From: Archivesica marissinica
Taxonomy: Eukaryota; Mollusca; Bivalvia; Venerida; Vesicomyidae
NCBI GenBank assembly: GCA_014843695.1
Contig: CM026394.1
Span: forward strand, 39,726,368-39,790,367
DNA length: 64,000 nt
Direction of reading: 5' to 3'
The position numbers were made by a program, and so were the translations under genes. Shown here one piece after another: positions 1 through 10,560 of the stretch. Numbering within the stretch: position 1 is the first letter of the stretch; each line of letters begins with the position of its first letter. Under the pieces are notes generated by a model. The model was not told where the DNA came from. It was given only the letters and a program-made list of their open reading frames with translations, and did not search any database.

Positions 1-2274
1 CTAAACCTCATTGGTGGCTAAACCTCATACCTCATTGGTGGCTAAACCTCATTGGTGGCTAAACCTCAGTCATTGTTAATCCTCATTGGTGGCTAAACCT
101 CATTTGTGGCTAAACCTCATTCATTGTTAAACCTCATTGGTGGCTAAACCTCATTCATTGTTAAACCTCATTGGTGGCTAAACCTCATTGGTGGCTAAAC
201 CTCATTTGTGGCTAAACCTCATTCATTGTTAAACCTTATTGGTGGCTAAACCTCATTCATTGTTAAACCTTATTGGTGACTAAACCTCATTCATTGTTAA
301 ACCTCATTGGTGGCTACACCTCATTCATTGTTAAACTTCATTCATTGTTAAACCTCATTGGTGGCTAAACCTCATTCATGGCTAAGTTTCATTCATTGTT
401 AAACCTCATTGGTGGCTAGACCTCATTGATTGCTAAACTGCATTCATGGCTAAACCTCATTGGTGGCTAAACCTCATTGGTGGCTAAACCTCATTGGTGG
501 CTAAACCTCATACCTCATTGGTGGCTAAACCTCATTGGTGGCTAAACCTCAGTCATTGTTAATCCTCATTGGTGGCTAAACCTCATTGGTGGTTAAACCT
601 CATTCATTGTTAAACCTCATTCATGGCTAAACCTCATTGGTGGCTAAACCTAATTGGTGGCTAAACCTCATTCATTGTTAACCCTCATTGGTGGCTAAAC
701 CTCATTCATTGTTAAACCTCATTCATTGTTAAACCTCATTGGTGGCTAAACCTCAGTCATTGTTAATCCTCATTGGTGGCTAAACCTCATTCATTGTTAA
801 ACCTCATTCATTGTTAAACCTCATTCATTGTTAAACCTCATTCATTGTTAAACCTCATTCATTGTTAAACCTCATTCATTGTTAAACCTCATTGGTGGCT
901 AAACCTCATTGGTGGTTAAACCTCATTCATTGTTAAACCTCATTCATGGCTAAACCTCATTGGTGGCTAAACCTAATTGGTGGCTAAACCTCATTCATTG
1001 TTAACCCTCATTGGTGGCTAAACCTCATTCATTGTTAAACCTCATTCATTGTTAAACCTCATTGGTGGCTAAACCTCAGTCATTGTTAATCCTCATTGGT
1101 GGCTAAACCTCATTGGTGGCTAAACCTCATTGGTTGTTAAACCTCATTCATTGTTAAACCTCATTCATTGTTAAACCTCATTCATTGTTAAACCTCATTC
1201 ATTGTTAAACCTCATTGGTGGCTAAACCTCATTGGTGGTTAAACCTCATTCATTGTTAAACCTCATTCATGGCTAAACCTCATTGGTGGCTAATAATTGG
1301 TGGCTAAACCTCATTCATTGTTAAACCTCATTGGTGGTTTTTTGTTTTTTTTTTTTTTGTTTGTTTTTTGGTGGTTTTTTGTTTTTTGTTTTGGTGGTTT
1401 TTTGTTTTGTGGTTAAACCTCATTGTTGGCTAACCTCATTCATTGTTAAACCTTATTGGTGCTAAACCTCATTCATTGTTAAACCTTATTGGTGACTAAA
1501 CCTCATTCATTGTTAAACCTCATTGGTGGCTACACCTCATTCATTGTTAAACTTCATTTCATTGTTTAACCTCATTGTGGCTTAAACCTCAGTTTGTTTT
1601 TTTGTTTGTTTTGGTGTTGTTTGATTGCTAAACTGCATTCATGGCTAAACCTCATTTGGTGGCTAAACCTCATTGGTGGCTAAACCTCATTGGTGCTAAA
1701 CCTCATTGGTGGCTAACCTCATACCTCATTGGTGCTAACCTCATTGGGGGCTAAACCTCAGTCATTGTTAATCCTCATTGGTGGCTAGACCTCATTGATT
1801 GCTAAACTGCTTCATGCTAAACCTCAGTGGTGGCTAAACCTCATTGGTGGCTAACCTCATTGGTGCTAAACCTCATTGGGGCTAAACCTCAACCTATTGG
1901 TGGCTAACCCTCATTGGTGGCTAAAACCTCAGTCATTGTTAATCCTCATTGGTGGCTAAACCTCGTGGGGGCTAAGCCTCATTCATGGCTAAGTTTCATG
2001 CATTGTTAAACCTTATTGGTGGCTAAACCTCATTCATTGTTAAACCTTATTGGTGGCTAAACCTTATTGGTGGCTAAACCTCATTCATTGTTAAACCTCA
2101 TTCATTGTTAAACCTCATTGGTGGCTAAACCTCATTCATTGTTAAACCTCATTCATTGTTAAACCTAATTGGTGGCTAAACCTCATTCATTGTTAAACCT
2201 CATTGTTGGTTAAACCTCATTGTTGGCTAAACCTCATTCATTGTTAAACCTTATTGGTGGCTAAACCTCATTCA
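1..2274. repeat. 17-bp minisatellite array
   Basis: Tandem 17-mers of two main subtypes, ctaaacctcattggtgg and ttaaacctcattcattg, are interspersed along the whole stretch. A recognisable longer block (variants with gattgctaaactgc, catacctcattgg and cagtcattgttaatcc) recurs near 1-100, 370-575, 1620-1760 and 1785-1960, so there is higher-order structure. Between about 1337 and 2000 many units carry one-base deletions or insertions that the copies before and after lack. The array runs into a gap, so its true length is unknown. No coding potential. Confidence 0.97.
1337..1411. other. G/T-rich low-complexity tract inside the 17-bp array
   Basis: Runs of T broken by single G or GGTGG replace the normal 17-bp units here, and a shorter similar run lies near 1593-1620. 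The remaining GGTGG pieces look like remnants of the unit. This is either local degeneration or, more likely, a consensus error in an unpolished assembly. Confidence 0.7.
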
Positions 2275-3274
2275 NNNNNNNNNNNNNNNNNNNNNNNNNN
2301 NNNNNNNNNNNNNNNNNNNNNNNNNNNNNNNNNNNNNNNNNNNNNNNNNNNNNNNNNNNNNNNNNNNNNNNNNNNNNNNNNNNNNNNNNNNNNNNNNNNN
2401 NNNNNNNNNNNNNNNNNNNNNNNNNNNNNNNNNNNNNNNNNNNNNNNNNNNNNNNNNNNNNNNNNNNNNNNNNNNNNNNNNNNNNNNNNNNNNNNNNNNN
2501 NNNNNNNNNNNNNNNNNNNNNNNNNNNNNNNNNNNNNNNNNNNNNNNNNNNNNNNNNNNNNNNNNNNNNNNNNNNNNNNNNNNNNNNNNNNNNNNNNNNN
2601 NNNNNNNNNNNNNNNNNNNNNNNNNNNNNNNNNNNNNNNNNNNNNNNNNNNNNNNNNNNNNNNNNNNNNNNNNNNNNNNNNNNNNNNNNNNNNNNNNNNN
2701 NNNNNNNNNNNNNNNNNNNNNNNNNNNNNNNNNNNNNNNNNNNNNNNNNNNNNNNNNNNNNNNNNNNNNNNNNNNNNNNNNNNNNNNNNNNNNNNNNNNN
2801 NNNNNNNNNNNNNNNNNNNNNNNNNNNNNNNNNNNNNNNNNNNNNNNNNNNNNNNNNNNNNNNNNNNNNNNNNNNNNNNNNNNNNNNNNNNNNNNNNNNN
2901 NNNNNNNNNNNNNNNNNNNNNNNNNNNNNNNNNNNNNNNNNNNNNNNNNNNNNNNNNNNNNNNNNNNNNNNNNNNNNNNNNNNNNNNNNNNNNNNNNNNN
3001 NNNNNNNNNNNNNNNNNNNNNNNNNNNNNNNNNNNNNNNNNNNNNNNNNNNNNNNNNNNNNNNNNNNNNNNNNNNNNNNNNNNNNNNNNNNNNNNNNNNN
3101 NNNNNNNNNNNNNNNNNNNNNNNNNNNNNNNNNNNNNNNNNNNNNNNNNNNNNNNNNNNNNNNNNNNNNNNNNNNNNNNNNNNNNNNNNNNNNNNNNNNN
3201 NNNNNNNNNNNNNNNNNNNNNNNNNNNNNNNNNNNNNNNNNNNNNNNNNNNNNNNNNNNNNNNNNNNNNNNNNN
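2275..3274. other. Assembly gap (1000 N)
   Basis: Exactly 1000 undetermined bases, a standard arbitrary scaffold-gap size. It abuts the 17-bp array on the left and unique DNA on the right. Confidence 0.99.
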
Positions 3275-3831
3275 AGATTGCCTTTTATTCCTGCAGAGTA
3301 CTTAAATTGAAATTTTGGATAAAATTCAACAAATTAATTGAAACATCCAGGCAGTCTGAATCAGCCGAGTACCCTATATTTCGTTACCGCCTCGATCATT
3401 AACGTTTTTTTGCATCTACGGCGAGCGATTTCCTATTCAGGCAGACAATAATGTGTTTACTACAGGTATGGATCAGTTCTGGTTAGATCTAATAAGGGCA
3501 CACCAGGCAAGCAGCTCACACAAAGCTTGTGCCACTCAGTAATTTCATCAGGATAAGTTCACAGACCAGGACTGTATACTAGAAAGTCACCCATATTGAT
3601 ATAACATGCATATAATGAATGGTCCTGTTGTCCACTTTTAATCAGGAGACCTAAATTGAGACCTGTCCATTTTCAGAGGGGACAAGCTCTGTGCCGATCT
3701 GTTAAAATATTTCCGTGAACACTGATATAATCACTGATAATGTCCAACATGTTTCCATGACTGGAGGTGTGTAAATTCAGACACATTTGCTGCTACTGTT
3801 CTATGTGTGATGAACAATGAATATATGTACA
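3275..3831. other. Non-coding stretch, no feature seen
   Basis: Unique-looking AT-rich DNA. It lies downstream of the minus-strand exon at 3832-4164 and would be that gene's first intron. No further exon was recognised. Confidence 0.6.
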
Positions 3832-4164
3832 TACCCTTCCAATAACAACGTGTTTGTTGTTAATTTCAATCGCCGATACATCCCTCACCCACCCGCTAAC
3901 GAACTGGTTGTATGCGTCTAGTCCTTTGTAACAACGTAGATCAGCCATTGTATATGGGCTGGGACTGAACACGAGATAGTTTACAATGTCGGGATATGTA
4001 ATTGCTGGCAACAGATCGGGAGCGTCACTTAACCGATTGCGTTGGATAGTGTATGGATCAATGTCACTAATACAGCTGATTTTCCGAAGATATCTTTCTC
4101 GTGCACTCAAATCTAAGCAATCAAAATACTTTGATTTCGCTATTTCCGCGTTGCAATTCGCCAT
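3832..4164 (-). CDS. First coding exon of a SWIM/YqaJ-type repeat-family protein
   Basis: The minus-strand reading frame starts at ATG 4164 and runs about 111 codons to a plausible donor (AG|GGTATG or AGG|GTATGT) near 3830-3832. The translation contains LLPAITYPDIVNYLVF, then a segment with LDAYNQFVSGWVRDV, then NKHVVIGRV. From memory, this pattern is the N-terminal part of a large invertebrate family of uncharacterised proteins that carry a SWIM zinc finger and a YqaJ-like exonuclease domain further on and are often multicopy. Neither domain is present here. Downstream exons would lie at lower coordinates, where only a gap and the 17-bp array are seen. A CpG-containing stretch with a YY1-like motif lies just upstream, which argues for a genuine gene start. 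No catalytic residues are visible, so function is inferred from family resemblance only. Confidence 0.5.
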
Positions 4165-4185
4165 ATTGGAATTTGTGTATGTAAT

Positions 4186-4206
4186 CCAAGATGGCGGCGC
4201 CTCGTT
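4186..4206 (-). promoter_or_regulatory. YY1-like core promoter motif
   Basis: The sequence aagatggcggcgcc (read as gccgccatctt on the minus strand) matches the YY1 motif AANATGGCGGC. It lies about 25-40 bases upstream of the minus-strand ATG at 4164. In animals this motif commonly sits at or just downstream of transcription start sites, so it probably marks the 5' end of the minus-strand gene. Confidence 0.4.
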
Positions 4207-4222
4207 TTCGAGTTCGATTTAG

Positions 4223-4385
4223 AGCCTGCGTATGAAGCCTCTATTAGGGTTTTGACTACGATTGTTGCAGAATATCTACAACCCTGTAAACATTTTTATA
4301 AATAAGTTTAAATAAAATGCATGTCAATTGAACGAATGTAAAAAACACATCTTTGGAAATATCTTATTTTCAATAGTCAGAAATG
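4223..4385. other. Non-coding stretch, no feature seen
   Basis: AT-rich DNA upstream of the minus-strand gene start, leading into the motif-cluster element. Confidence 0.5.
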
Positions 4386-5235
4386 AAAGCATCTCGAGAA
4401 AAGGAATTATGGTCATTTCGGACCATGGTCATTTCGGCCCATATTCGTGGGCCGAAATGACCATGGGCCAAAATGACCATGGTCATTTCGGCCCATATGT
4501 CTGGTCATTTCGGCCCACCTCCATGGTCATTACGGCCCATATGTATGGTCATGTCGGCACATCTCTATGTAGAATGGTCATTTCGGCCCATATGTCTGGT
4601 CATTTCGGCCACCTCTATGGTCATTTCCAGCATAGATGGGCCAAAATGACCAGCTACATTGGCATTTTGGCAGGTCTATGGAAAGGATCGGAAAATATCA
4701 ACAATTTTAACACAATCAGACAGTTGTCATACTAACTGAACAAACCCCAACAACGTACACGTAAAGAACATAATGACGCCACATTTAGGTGTTATTTTAG
4801 TACACTTTTAGACATGTTTGACGAAATTTCGCAAAATAAACATACATGTATTACTGGGCCGAAATGACCAGACTTAATATTATTGATGGGCCGAAATGAC
4901 CAAAGAAGTGACTAGGAGGGCCGACATGACCATGCAGATGGGCCGAAATGACCAGGCATGTGGGCCGAAATGACCACAAATATGGGCCGAAATGACCACA
5001 AAAATATGGGCCGAAATGACCACCACCCGAGAAAAGTATATGTAGCAACATTCAATGATTTTATTAACAGCTATAATACATGTAAAACTATACATTTTCT
5101 GGTAGATCTCATCAAACCATTTGCAAAAATGTATAGTTTAACTTTGTTACACCACAAATTTTGAAATTAATGGACTTGTAAATGATGAAAAATTGCAGTC
5201 AGAAATGACCACCACCTGAGAAAAGTTTATGCCAG
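4386..5235. mobile_element. Non-autonomous element with inverted clusters of a GGTCATTTCGGCC motif
   Basis: A left cluster (about 4410-4655) holds roughly nine forward copies of tggtcatttcggcccat and three reverse copies. A right cluster (about 4855-5022) holds seven copies, all reversed. About 200 bp of unrelated AT-rich DNA separates them. A side motif, gaccaccac(c/t)(c/t)gagaaaagt, occurs near 5016 and again near 5208, and a related ctcgagaaaagg lies at 4393, suggesting the outer limits. There is no transposase. The arrangement resembles subterminal transposase-binding repeats of a DNA transposon, so this is called a MITE-like derivative. No target-site duplication was identified. Reading frames through the clusters are by-products of the repeat. 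Confidence 0.6.
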
Positions 5236-6091
5236 TAGTCACATGCACAAATAAAAAAATTACATTCTTGGAAGTGCCCAGAATGAAAAGAATACTGATA
5301 TATATATCATAAAATACCAATTTCATTAGCGTATATGGCCGAATTGGACAAATTTATATTTGAAATTTTCACTTTCGGTTTTGAACTGTAAATATATACT
5401 GCGTAACAGCCAAATGGGCATATACGCCATATTTGGTCATATTTCCTCCCACTTATGCAAATATTTCAATCGGAAAGCGTTTGCTCTTGTTCATACAAGA
5501 CCGTAATATATACACAGGACATATTTTGGGGTCAGTTTTTTATCGGAACACCGATTGCGCAATAACGTGGTGGTTGTTAGTATATGCCAGTAGTGGTAGC
5601 CTAATTTTTTATTTATTCAACTTGGAACTAAAAAATTACGTTTAAGAAATATAGATGGATTACGCCTTTATCAAGTTTATGCCCAGTTTGTCATACACGT
5701 TTATTTCTTACTAACTCGATCCTGGCTAGAACTTGTCATTCTTGTCGCAGCTCGAAGCACGTGTGTGAACTTGTTCAGTTTTCTTATCATTGTCAGTTAA
5801 CACAAATCGGCCCTCATTAGCAAACATTAAATAACTTAGCAAACATTAAATATTTCCAGCAAATATTAACTTTAAAATAATTAACTCCCCTTGTAATTTT
5901 CCATTATTATGACAATCTCATTAATCGACAAAATATCCAGGTATGAAACAACGAAATTATAATTACAGTTAATGGTATATTTGGTAGCGAATATCTAGAC
6001 AACTTGGCAATTAGACCCTATATAATTGGGTATAGGTATATAGCATTGTGTAATAACTATAAAAGATCACCACATATGACACTACAATTTA
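5236..6091. other. Non-coding stretch, little recognisable
   Basis: AT-rich DNA without exon-like signals. A short imperfect inverted pair (gcgtatatggcc near 5330 and gggcatatacgcc near 5414) may be the ends of a decayed element. Confidence 0.5.
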
Positions 6092-6093
6092 CA

Positions 6094-6381
6094 GACGGAT
6101 ATGTAGTCCAGTGGTAACATGCTGGACTGGTAATCCAGGGATCATATGTTCGATCCCCCGTCTGACCCTAATAAAATTAACAGTCTTTCAGATGGGACGT
6201 TAAACCGAGGTCTCGTGTCGGTGCTTTAAACTGTGCACGTAAAAGAACCAGAGGAGACTCTGGAATGGGTCTCTGTCTGTATCATTGCACTATTCTCCAA
6301 AATCTAAAATGACTAATATCTTCAGGAGGCGTCGCTCATATGAGCAACCGGTAGCGACGATAAATAAACGTAAAACACACT
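6094..6381 (+). mobile_element. tRNA-Thr-headed SINE (family A)
   Basis: The head is tRNA-like, with box A tgtagtccagtggt and a box B-like stretch around gttcgatccccc. Its anticodon arm has loop ctggtaa (GGT, Thr type). The body reads ctttcagatgggacgttaaa and then gagactctggaatgggtctc. It ends in a conserved tail, gtagcgacgataaataaac. At least four more copies occur in this window. Confidence 0.85.
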
Positions 6382-6399
6382 CTACAATGCTGGGCGGAT

Positions 6400-6835
6400 G
6401 CTACACTTAGTTAATGGGTCAGCACCATAGGAAAAAAAGTCAAACTAGGCGATGCGACCATATAACATATATAGACTGGTGTAATAACTGCTTAGCAACA
6501 CCAAGTACGGGTACGGGCCTCCTGTGTACTGCTTAGCGTTTAAAGTAGGTTATGTGAACCCACAAGGGTATACGTATGTAAGCTGGTATAATAGATGCTT
6601 AGAAACACTAAGTAAATACTCTCTGTCTGGGTGGACCCTACACTTAGTCAACAGACAACCACCACTTCGAAAACCACAGAATTACGACTCAGTGCCTCTT
6701 TGGTACTGAATAGCGAGCAAAGTAGGCGACGTGACCCCACAATACAGGGTATACGTATGTAGCCTTGTATAATAGTTGCTTAGAAAGACCAAGTATGGCT
6801 CTCTATCTTGGCCTGGGTGGATGTCTGTGATATAG
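6400..6835. repeat. Degenerate tandem repeat, about 2.5 copies
   Basis: Similar blocks of about 120-180 bp recur. Each has an aagtagg or aactagg start, then gggtatacgtatgta, ggtataatagatgcttag and a ctctctgtctggg(t)gg-like end. Blocks start near 6410, 6526 and 6702. No coding potential is convincing. Confidence 0.6.
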
Positions 6836-7620
6836 ATTACAAATGCAGGGGAGGGTCGTAACTAATGTTGATAAAACTTGGACCCAACCCATTTGCTTCA
6901 TATAAATTATAACTCATACAATATTCGTTACATTTCATTGGTTGTACAACTATTGTGCAGTCTGTGTATATATATGTTATTTGATAGCAATAAAATATGT
7001 TTAAACTAAAACTGATTGTCGTCTGCATATCACGATTGTGACTTTCTAACGCTTCTTGAACATATCTTGATGAAAACAAACCTGAGAAATACTTGTTATA
7101 CATGTATACACAGATTATGCTGAACAAGTATAAACTACCGTTAGTCTCATCAGACTCAACATTCAAAATGGAAAGCTATAAGTTTCGCTAGATCGGCGAT
7201 AGAAACATAATGATCTAGGCGGCTTGTGGTGGATGTTCAAAGAACATCAAATCTTCGAATATGGAAAACTCACCCAGTATGGAATACCGGATAATCAAAT
7301 GCGGATAATCAGAGGTCAAAATGGCAAAATGCCCGCTTCTGATTGAGAGCTATATTCAGCAACACTAATAAAGTAAAACTGAATGACAATGCAGTAAACG
7401 CTACATTTTCACTCTCCAGAATTGATTCAGAGAACTTGGAACACATGGACGATGTGCTGCTCTCGTCTGAGAGTCGCTGTATGCGTCCAATTCTCATCGA
7501 GGTCGACATTCACGTTCATCATCATATACTGCACTAGCACTGGCATTATTGTCAGCGAAGATATCCTTGCAATAATTGAAGTACTCACAAGAAGACCCTG
7601 TAACCAACTGCACGGCGTGG
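6836..7620. other. Non-coding stretch with a retroposon tail fragment
   Basis: Around 6960-7008 lies ttgatagcaataaaatatg, nearly the same tail as in the SINE at 10100-10265. The rest shows no gene. Confidence 0.5.
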
Positions 7621-7654
7621 GACGGTATTAAACGTGTTATTATTACAAACGGCG

Positions 7655-7760
7655 TTTAGTAGGCTCTTTCCGGATATATTACGCAATGCATTGTGGGAAA
7701 AATAACCCTGGTAACGTTTACTATTGTTAACTTGTGTTGCAGACGACATTGTTTGTAATA
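7655..7760 (+). promoter_or_regulatory. Possible promoter or 5' leader of the membrane-protein gene
   Basis: The stretch has cgcaatgcattgtgggaa, which loosely resembles a ZNF143/Staf-type promoter element. It lies 1.6 kb upstream of the first coding exon at 9333, which itself starts behind a splice acceptor and therefore needs an upstream non-coding exon. The resemblance could be chance. Confidence 0.2.
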
Positions 7761-7898
7761 TTAAATATAATCAGTTGTTGAACTACTTATCAAGAATTAC
7801 ACCATTGTAAGTTATGTTTATTTTATTGTTTATGAAAACTTTAATTTAAATGAATATTTTACCTTAAAAATGTGCTATCTTATAGTTATAGACTAGTT

Positions 7899-8028
7899 CA
7901 CAGGCACCAGACACAAACAAATATTATTTTTTTTGGCCTATGGTCATATAGTAAGTAATATATAATATATATATTACTTACTATATGACCATAGGCCAAA
8001 CAAATTTTGTGTGTGTCTGGTGCCTGTG
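7899..8028. mobile_element. Palindromic hAT-like MITE, copy 1
   Basis: The element is a near-complete palindrome. Both ends read cacaggcaccagacaca, and the inner arms ggcctatggtcatatagtaa pair around an AT centre. It is flanked by an exact 8-bp duplication gactagtt at 7891-7898 and 8029-8036. An 8-bp target-site duplication is typical of the hAT superfamily. 130 bp, non-coding. Confidence 0.9.
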
Positions 8029-8099
8029 GACTAGTTATAGAATCGTGGAAACCTATGTTGTGCGTATTCCTATGCTCTGCGTATTTGCCCATTTACATC

Positions 8100-8600
8100 C
8101 ATATTTAAAATTCAGGTAGCTATCCCAATTTAATAAATCTACTCTGATTAATAACACCAATAAGCGTTTTTACAACTTAAGAAAATAATAATATACGGCA
8201 AGTGCAATTAACATTTTTACTGGGCATTATATGTGGGATTTATGCAGAGCCACAGGCACCAGACACAAATTTTTTTTTTAATGTTTGGCCTATGGTCATA
8301 TAGTAAGTAATATATATTATATATTACTTACTATATGACCATAGGCCAATAATAATTTTTTTTTGTGTGTCTGGTGCCTGTGTGCACAGAGCATAGGTTC
8401 CACCTCTAATAATAATAAAACGGTAGTTTGTCTATATAGATCTACATTATTTACTCACCACTAGAGTGGTGGAACCTATGCTCGGCGTAAATCCTACATA
8501 TGGCCTATAAAAAAAGTTAAATGCACTTGCTGTATATTATTATTTTCTTAAGTCGTGAACACAACTTTCAAAAAATTGTTGTTGAAAATGTTAGCTTCAT
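8100..8600. repeat. Large inverted repeat (hairpin) interrupted by a MITE
   Basis: The left arm (about 8150-8250 plus 8388-8405) contains acttaagaaaataataatat and gagcataggttccac. The right arm (about 8462-8570) is its reverse complement, with gtggaacctatgctc and atattattattttcttaagt. Related fragments occur at 8040-8095, 8740-8845 and 9010-9075 in either orientation, so this is a family of decayed foldback elements. Confidence 0.75.
8251..8382. mobile_element. Palindromic hAT-like MITE, copy 2
   Basis: Same ends and inner arms as the copy at 7899-8028, with poly-T expansions. The flanks tgcagagc (8243-8250) and tgcacagagc (8383-8392) look like a target-site duplication that later changed by two bases. 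It is nested in the left arm of a larger inverted repeat. Confidence 0.85.
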
Positions 8601-9332
8601 TACGTGTCCATGCGCCTAAATACAGCTATCGCAATGGCACCTGTTTCCATGGGGAAGTATATACTTTAGGGCACCTATGCACGATGTACATGAAATTGTT
8701 ATTTATGCACGGGTAAATGTTGAATATATTATTTTGACTTAGTAACATCAATAACTAACAATATTACAACTCATAAGAAACTTTTTTTCTGGTTATTTAT
8801 ACATGTTTTTCCAAAATCCGGATAGCTACCTGAAATGCTCATTATAAACCGCATCATTTCAGTGGAAAAAATTATTTTCCCAACAAGTTGTCTGTTTATA
8901 TTCGGCTACTGAATCAGTCAGGTGACAGTTGCATTAGGCTACCGGTACGCACAACGGAATGTTATTGAACCATGCTTCACCTCTGTCAGCGAAAATAGGT
9001 TAAAAGTATGTACATATTTTAAATATGGATGTAAATGGAAAAAATATGCTGAGCATAGGTTCCACCACTCTATATGTTTAATAGGCCCTATTTATGTTAT
9101 GGCACATATATATAATTATAATGGACCCATTACAGGTTTTTGTTGTATTTATGAATTATGTACCATACAGACAGTATCAATAAGTAAAATTTGATTTGAT
9201 TTCTTGTTAATCTGATAGATTCTATCTATCGTTGGAAAATCGATTACGGCAAATGTTGTACTTGTTATATATGTCCGACTCAATATCAATATAATATTAT
9301 AATAAAACATTCTGACATTTTATGTATTTCAG

Positions 9333-9462
9333 GACACAATGAATATCGCGATGTTCATTATCTTCATCTTGCTCATGACTTGCGGCATGCAAGTACAGGG
9401 CAGGACGTGTCTGCCACCCTGCCAATCACCTTTAAGCATGCCAACTGTAGAGGAAACGTCCG
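9333..9462 (+). CDS. Membrane-protein gene, exon 1 (signal peptide)
   Basis: Acceptor tatgtatttcag ends at 9332, ATG is at 9339, and the donor is TCCG|GTAAGT. Encodes the signal peptide and the CLPPC segment. Ends in phase 1. Confidence 0.7.
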
Positions 9463-10521
9463 GTAAGTTTCATTTGGAATCGTCTGCTATGACTGTTCTT
9501 TTACTGCATTATTCCACGTCTGAAATCGTGTCTCGTTCATCAAACCTGTGTTAGTGGTCACCTCTAATAAGCAGTCAACCTATATTAAGCAGCCAGTTAC
9601 AGCATTCCCATTGTGGCATTGTATTCAACAATTACCCGCTATTGAACAACCATCCATTTTTTATCTCTCCCGTAGCTGGTTGCTTAAGACAGGTTTGACT
9701 GTATTTTGAATGGACATTTTTATATTAATTTCTACTATACATGTACAAAGAAAAATGTGATATACGAAATTTTGAATATTCTTTTTTTTTCAAACTTTAA
9801 TAAAAAATTCACATGACACATATATAAATGTTTTTTCTTTTTTGTTGCATAATTTACTGATGTGATCACTGTTTATATTGATTTTATTGAACAAAACGTC
9901 ATAAACGAAGGGTTCGATATTCTGTCAGAGCACATACGTGATGTCATTGAGCAGTGCACCTCACACACATTGCGTAGTACTGGTTAACCGCTTAGGTCGC
10001 CCAGGATCTATTTCAATCATTTCTATCTAGGTTCCTGGGCCACCTAAGCCTGCACAGGAAAACATCTCTAGGCAAGGGGTTTGACATTAATGGAACATAC
10101 ATAAAGGTTAAGACGTCTGTGTATGGAACAGGAGGTCGAAGGTTCGAACCTCGTCTGGGGTTAGTTCTGATATGGCCGGTCAACCCATATCGGTTCCAAT
10201 GTATAAAAATTGTGTTTATATATGTATATATGTATTTGATCCGAATAAAATATGTTTAAGCTAAGCGTAGCATTCGGGAAGTACTGATGTTCATAAAAAG
10301 AGGTGTCTCGTTTATAAGTCAGAAATGGCTGGCTCTTTAAATAGGGGTGACACAAATTTAGAGAAATCAAAAACTGAGCGCATCCAGAACCGTGTGTACA
10401 AAGTTCATAATTCACTCAGTTTTTGATTTCTTTAAATGCGCAAAGTTAATCGAATAGTCAGGATGATATGCTGTGTTATACATGTAAAGGTCGGAGGCTT
10501 TACGAAAAATAATAGAGGTAT

Positions 10522-10560
<39 letters not shown>

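Noticed and set aside
2254..3402. Long frames crossing runs of N (also 32272-33751 and 57229-58275)
   Set aside because: They exist only because undetermined bases contain no stops.
3986..4222. 78-residue plus-strand frame
   Set aside because: Antisense to the SWIM/YqaJ-type exon, which has the recognisable protein.
4328..5051. Frames with repeated HFGPY or GRNDH peptides
   Set aside because: Read-through of the ggtcatttcggcc motif clusters on either strand; no domain.
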